This document shows positions 61,648 to 64,000 of a stretch of DNA of 64,000 nucleotides, piece by piece. Both the position numbers and the translations under genes were made by a program. The stretch is from Geodermatophilus sabuli (GTDB lineage: Bacteria; Actinomycetota; Actinomycetes; Mycobacteriales; Geodermatophilaceae), in the NCBI RefSeq assembly GCF_900215145.1, contig NZ_OBDO01000008.1:62001-126000 (forward strand), written 5' to 3'. The notes beneath the pieces are model-generated. The model did no database searches. It saw only the letters and a list, made by a program, of their open reading frames with translations, and was not told the origin of the DNA. Position 1 is the first letter of the stretch; every line of letters begins with the position of its first letter.

Positions 61648-62514
61648 GTGCCGACGGCCCGCTCACTGCTCGACCGCGTCCACCGGGTCATCACGCACGC
61701 CCGGGAGGTCACCGACCACCCGGTGCTGGAGGCGGTGGCCCGGATCGGGCTCGTCGCCTACGGCGTGGTGCACCTGCTCATCGGCTGGCTGGCGCTGCAG
61801 CTGGCCCGGGGCGCCGGCGGTGCCGACGCCGACCAGACCGGTGCGCTGCAGACGGTCGCCGGCTCCCCCGGCGGGCTGGCCCTGCTCTGGTTGATCGGGC
61901 TGGGGCTGGGAGCCCTGGCGCTGTGGCAGGCCGGCGAGGTGCTGCTGTGGTGGCACGGCCTGCTCGACGCCACACACCGCCGCCGGACGGCGCTGGTCTG
62001 CGCACGCTGCCTGACCAAGGCCGCGGTCTACGCCGTCCTCGGGGTCACCGCCCTGCTGTTCGCGGTGGGCGCGGACTACCAGGCCGACGAACGCCTGCGC
62101 GAGCTGACCGGCGAGACCCTGGAGGTACCCGCCGGTCCCGTGCTCGTCGCCGGCGTCGCGGCGGGCGTGGTCGCCGTGGGGCTCTACAGCGTCGCCCGCG
62201 GCGTCACCGGCGGCTTCATGAAGGACATCGACCTGCCGGCCGCCCCCGACCGCTGGGAGCCGGTCATCGAGGTCGTCGGCCGGATCGGCTACGCCGCGAA
62301 GGGGATCGCCTTCGGCCTGGTCGGCGTGCTGCTGTGGCGGGCGGCGACCTCCGCCGACGTCTCCACCGCCACCGGCCTGGACGGCGCCATGACCGCGATC
62401 GCCGGGGTCGGCGCCGGGCCGTGGCTGCTGACCGGTGTGGCTGCCGGGTTCGCCGCGTTCGGCGTCTACGCGCTGGCCCGCGCCCGCTACCCCGACCGCG
62501 ACCCGTCGTCCTGA
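61648..62514 (+). CDS. DUF1206 membrane protein, copy 2
   Basis: The 288-residue product starts at GTG 61648. Six membrane helices in three repeats as in copy 1 (VARIGLVAYGVVHLLIGWLA, LTKAAVYAVLGVTALLF, VVGRIGYAAKGIAFGLVGVL). It has an extra cytoplasmic head of about 25 residues. Similarity to copy 1 and the tandem order indicate a duplication. Function unknown. Confidence 0.9.
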   Translation: MPTARSLLDRVHRVITHAREVTDHPVLEAVARIGLVAYGVVHLLIGWLALQLARGAGGADADQTGALQTVAGSPGGLALLWLIGLGLGALALWQAGEVLLWWHGLLDATHRRRTALVCARCLTKAAVYAVLGVTALLFAVGADYQADERLRELTGETLEVPAGPVLVAGVAAGVVAVGLYSVARGVTGGFMKDIDLPAAPDRWEPVIEVVGRIGYAAKGIAFGLVGVLLWRAATSADVSTATGLDGAMTAIAGVGAGPWLLTGVAAGFAAFGVYALARARYPDRDPSS

Positions 62515-62522
62515 GGCCCCCT

Positions 62523-62552
62523 CCGTGTCGGTTTCCGCGGAAACCGACACGG
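62523..62552. terminator. Perfect 30-bp palindrome between convergent genes
   Basis: CCGTGTCGGTTTCCG is followed by its exact reverse complement, giving a 15-bp perfect stem with C-rich and G-rich flanks (CCCCCT...GGGGGG). It lies between the DUF1206 copy 2 stop and the SDR gene stop, ideal for a bidirectional terminator. A dispersed palindromic element is an alternative. Confidence 0.75.
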
Positions 62553-62563
62553 GGGGTGCCTCG

Positions 62564-63337
62564 TCAGTTCCGGGGGCCGCCGGCGACGTAGACGACCTGG
62601 CCGGAGACGAAGCCGGCGCCCTCGCTGACGAGGAACGAGACGGTGTGCGCGATGTCCTCGGGCACCCCGGCGCGGTTGACCGGGATCGCCGCGGCGCGCT
62701 CGGCGACGTACTCGTCCCAGTCCCGGCCGAGGCGGGCGGCCGTCGCGCGGGTCATCTCGGTGACGATGAACCCGGGCGCGACGGCGTTGGCCGTGACGCC
62801 GAACCGCCCCAGCTCGACGGCGAGGGTCTTGGTAAAGCCCTGCAGCCCGGCCTTGGCCGCCGAGTAGTTGGCCTGCCCCCGGTTGCCCAGCGCCGAGGTG
62901 CTGGACAGGTTCACGATCCGGCCCCACCCGGCGTCGACCATGTGCTCCTGCACCGCGCGGGTCATGAGGAACGAGCCGCGCAGGTGCACGTGCACGACCA
63001 GATCCCAGTCGGCGTCGGTCATCTTGAACAGCAGGTTGTCCCGGGTGACGCCGGCGTTGTTCACCAGCACCACGGGCGGGCCGAGCTCGGTGGCGACCCG
63101 GTCGACGGCGGCCCGCACCTGCCCGGCATCGCCCACGTCGGCACCGACGGCCAGCGCCCGGCCGCCGGCGGCCTCGATCGCGGCCACGGTCTCGGCGGCG
63201 TCGTCCTCCCGCAGGTCGAGCACCGCGACGGCGAACCCGTCGGCGGCCAGCCGCCGGGCGGTGGCGGCGCCGATCCCGCGGGCGGCGCCGGTGACGATCG
63301 CGACGCGGGACTGCTCGACGGGACCGGACTGGCTCAT
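62564..63337 (-). CDS. fabG: Short-chain dehydrogenase, FabG / acetoacetyl-CoA reductase-like
   Basis: The 257-residue product starts at ATG 63337 (GAGGAGAG ribosome site). Classical SDR motifs: TGAARGIG (NADP site), NNAG, catalytic Ser in NLSSTSA, and Y-x3-K in ANYSAAKAG. It likely reduces 3-oxoacyl thioesters. The thiolase gene lies upstream on the same strand, so the pair could form and reduce acetoacetyl-CoA or run in the breakdown direction. Confidence 0.92.
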   Translation of the reverse strand: MSQSGPVEQSRVAIVTGAARGIGAATARRLAADGFAVAVLDLREDDAAETVAAIEAAGGRALAVGADVGDAGQVRAAVDRVATELGPPVVLVNNAGVTRDNLLFKMTDADWDLVVHVHLRGSFLMTRAVQEHMVDAGWGRIVNLSSTSALGNRGQANYSAAKAGLQGFTKTLAVELGRFGVTANAVAPGFIVTEMTRATAARLGRDWDEYVAERAAAIPVNRAGVPEDIAHTVSFLVSEGAGFVSGQVVYVAGGPRN

Positions 63338-63416
63338 GGTCGGCTCTCCTCGGCTGGTCGGGGCTCCCGGCGCATCCTGCCCGGAGCCCCGACCCGCGCG
63401 CGAGGAACCGGAGCGG

Positions 63417-64000
63417 CTACACCCGCTCGAAGAGCGCGGCGAGGCCCTGCCCGCCGCCGATGCACATCGTCTCCAGGCCGTAGCGGGCGTCGCGGCGCTG
63501 CATCTCGCGCAGCAGGGTGGCGAGGATGCGGCCGCCGGTGGCGCCGACCGGGTGCCCCAGCGAGATGCCCGAGCCGTTGACGTTGGTGCGCTCCCAGTCG
63601 GCGTCGGTGAAGCCCCACTCGCGCGCGACGGCGAGCACCTGGCTGGCGAACGCCTCGTTGAGCTCGATCAGGTCGACGTCGGCGAGCTTGACGCCGGCCA
63701 GCGCCAGCGCCTTGGCCGTGGCCGGCACCGGGCCGATGCCCATCGTCTTCGGCGGCACGCCGCCGACGCCCCACGACACCAGCTTCGCCAGCGGGCGGAG
63801 GCCGAGCTCGGCGGCCTTCTCCGGGGTGGTGACGATCGCGATCGCCGCGCCGTCGTTCTGACCGCTGGCGTTGCCGGCGGTGACGGTGGCGTCCGGGTCG
63901 TCCCTGCCCATGATCGGGCGCAGCCTGGCCAGCGTCTCGACCGAGGAGTCCGGGCGGATGTGCTCGTCGCGGTCGACGACCACCTCGCCCTTCCGCTGCT
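63417..64000 (-). CDS. Thiolase (acetyl-CoA acetyltransferase), C-terminal part; N-terminus outside window
   Basis: The frame runs off the right edge; only about 194 C-terminal residues are seen. Thiolase signatures: NASGQNDGAAI, ELNEAFASQ, NGSGISLGHPVGATGGR (active-site His) and CIGGGQG (second cysteine). It condenses or cleaves 3-oxoacyl-CoA. It is followed 79 bp later by the SDR gene on the same strand. Confidence 0.9.
   Translation of the reverse strand, partial: QRKGEVVVDRDEHIRPDSSVETLARLRPIMGRDDPDATVTAGNASGQNDGAAIAIVTTPEKAAELGLRPLAKLVSWGVGGVPPKTMGIGPVPATAKALALAGVKLADVDLIELNEAFASQVLAVAREWGFTDADWERTNVNGSGISLGHPVGATGGRILATLLREMQRRDARYGLETMCIGGGQGLAALFERV

Noticed and set aside
1..64000. 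tRNA, rRNA, integrase, transposase or prophage genes
   Set aside because: No T-loop GGTTCGA-type sequence with cloverleaf context, no recombinase motifs and no phage structural genes were seen on either strand; a tRNAscan run would settle it.

Overview
The window is about 64 kb of very GC-rich, densely coding actinobacterial chromosome. GTG starts are frequent, 4-bp GTGA/ATGA stop-start overlaps are common, and families typical of mycothiol-using actinomycetes are present (DUF222/HNH '13E12', DUF1206, DUF4407, TIGR03086/DinB-like, actinobacterial HelD). The overall flavour suggests Geodermatophilaceae (Blastococcus, Geodermatophilus or Modestobacter), but that placement is inference. I see no rRNA, tRNA, CRISPR array, integrase, transposase or prophage genes. 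It reads as an ordinary chromosomal region rich in regulators and catabolic enzymes.

Layout. 0-5 kb: 3' end of an ABC1-kinase gene, a two-domain ABM-like protein (copy 1 of 4), a VapBC toxin-antitoxin pair and a SWIM/SNF2 helicase gene split by a one-base frameshift. 5-11 kb: a hypothetical protein, an AraC regulator divergent from a vanillyl-alcohol/eugenol-oxidase type flavoprotein, and a DUF222-HNH gene with an internal amber codon. 11-17.8 kb: secreted and membrane proteins and a divergent crotonase / acyl-CoA synthetase pair. 17.8-30.1 kb: Fic protein, DinB-like protein, GT51 transglycosylase, ABM copy 2, AraC regulator divergent from an alpha/beta hydrolase, NTF2-like proteins, LuxR regulator, amidase, S9 peptidase and DUF1810.

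30.1-38.3 kb is an amine/nitrogen catabolic cluster. One strand carries a GlnT-like glutamine synthetase, a DUF1116 (AllG/YlbE-like) protein, an APC permease and an Lrp/AsnC regulator; the other carries a copper amine oxidase and an agmatinase-family ureohydrolase. Both arms start from one 267-bp region that holds opposing promoters and a perfect 10-bp inverted repeat. Plausibly the permease imports an amine or guanidino compound, the oxidase and ureohydrolase attack it, and the synthetase gamma-glutamylates amine or traps ammonia.

38.3-49.4 kb: a membrane protein and a glutathionyl-hydroquinone-reductase-like protein, an alkaline phosphatase convergent with an ExeM-type nuclease, AlaX, a 5'-truncated HNH fragment, ABM copies 3 and 4 in tandem and two acyl-CoA dehydrogenases. 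49.4-64 kb: an RsbQ-RsbP-like stress-signalling pair, a 51-residue zinc-ribbon protein, a HelD-type RNA polymerase recycling ATPase, a CYP152 P450 with the OleT-type histidine, a macro-like/SIR2 fusion, tandem DUF1206 proteins separated by 43-bp repeats, and FabG-like and thiolase genes at the right edge.

The observations most worth pursuing are the four ABM-like paralogs with matching promoter architecture, the macro-SIR2 fusion, the CYP152 enzyme, the RsbQP pair and the amine cluster. Three conserved genes carry single-base indels in G/C-rich runs. These need read-level confirmation before being called true pseudogenes.
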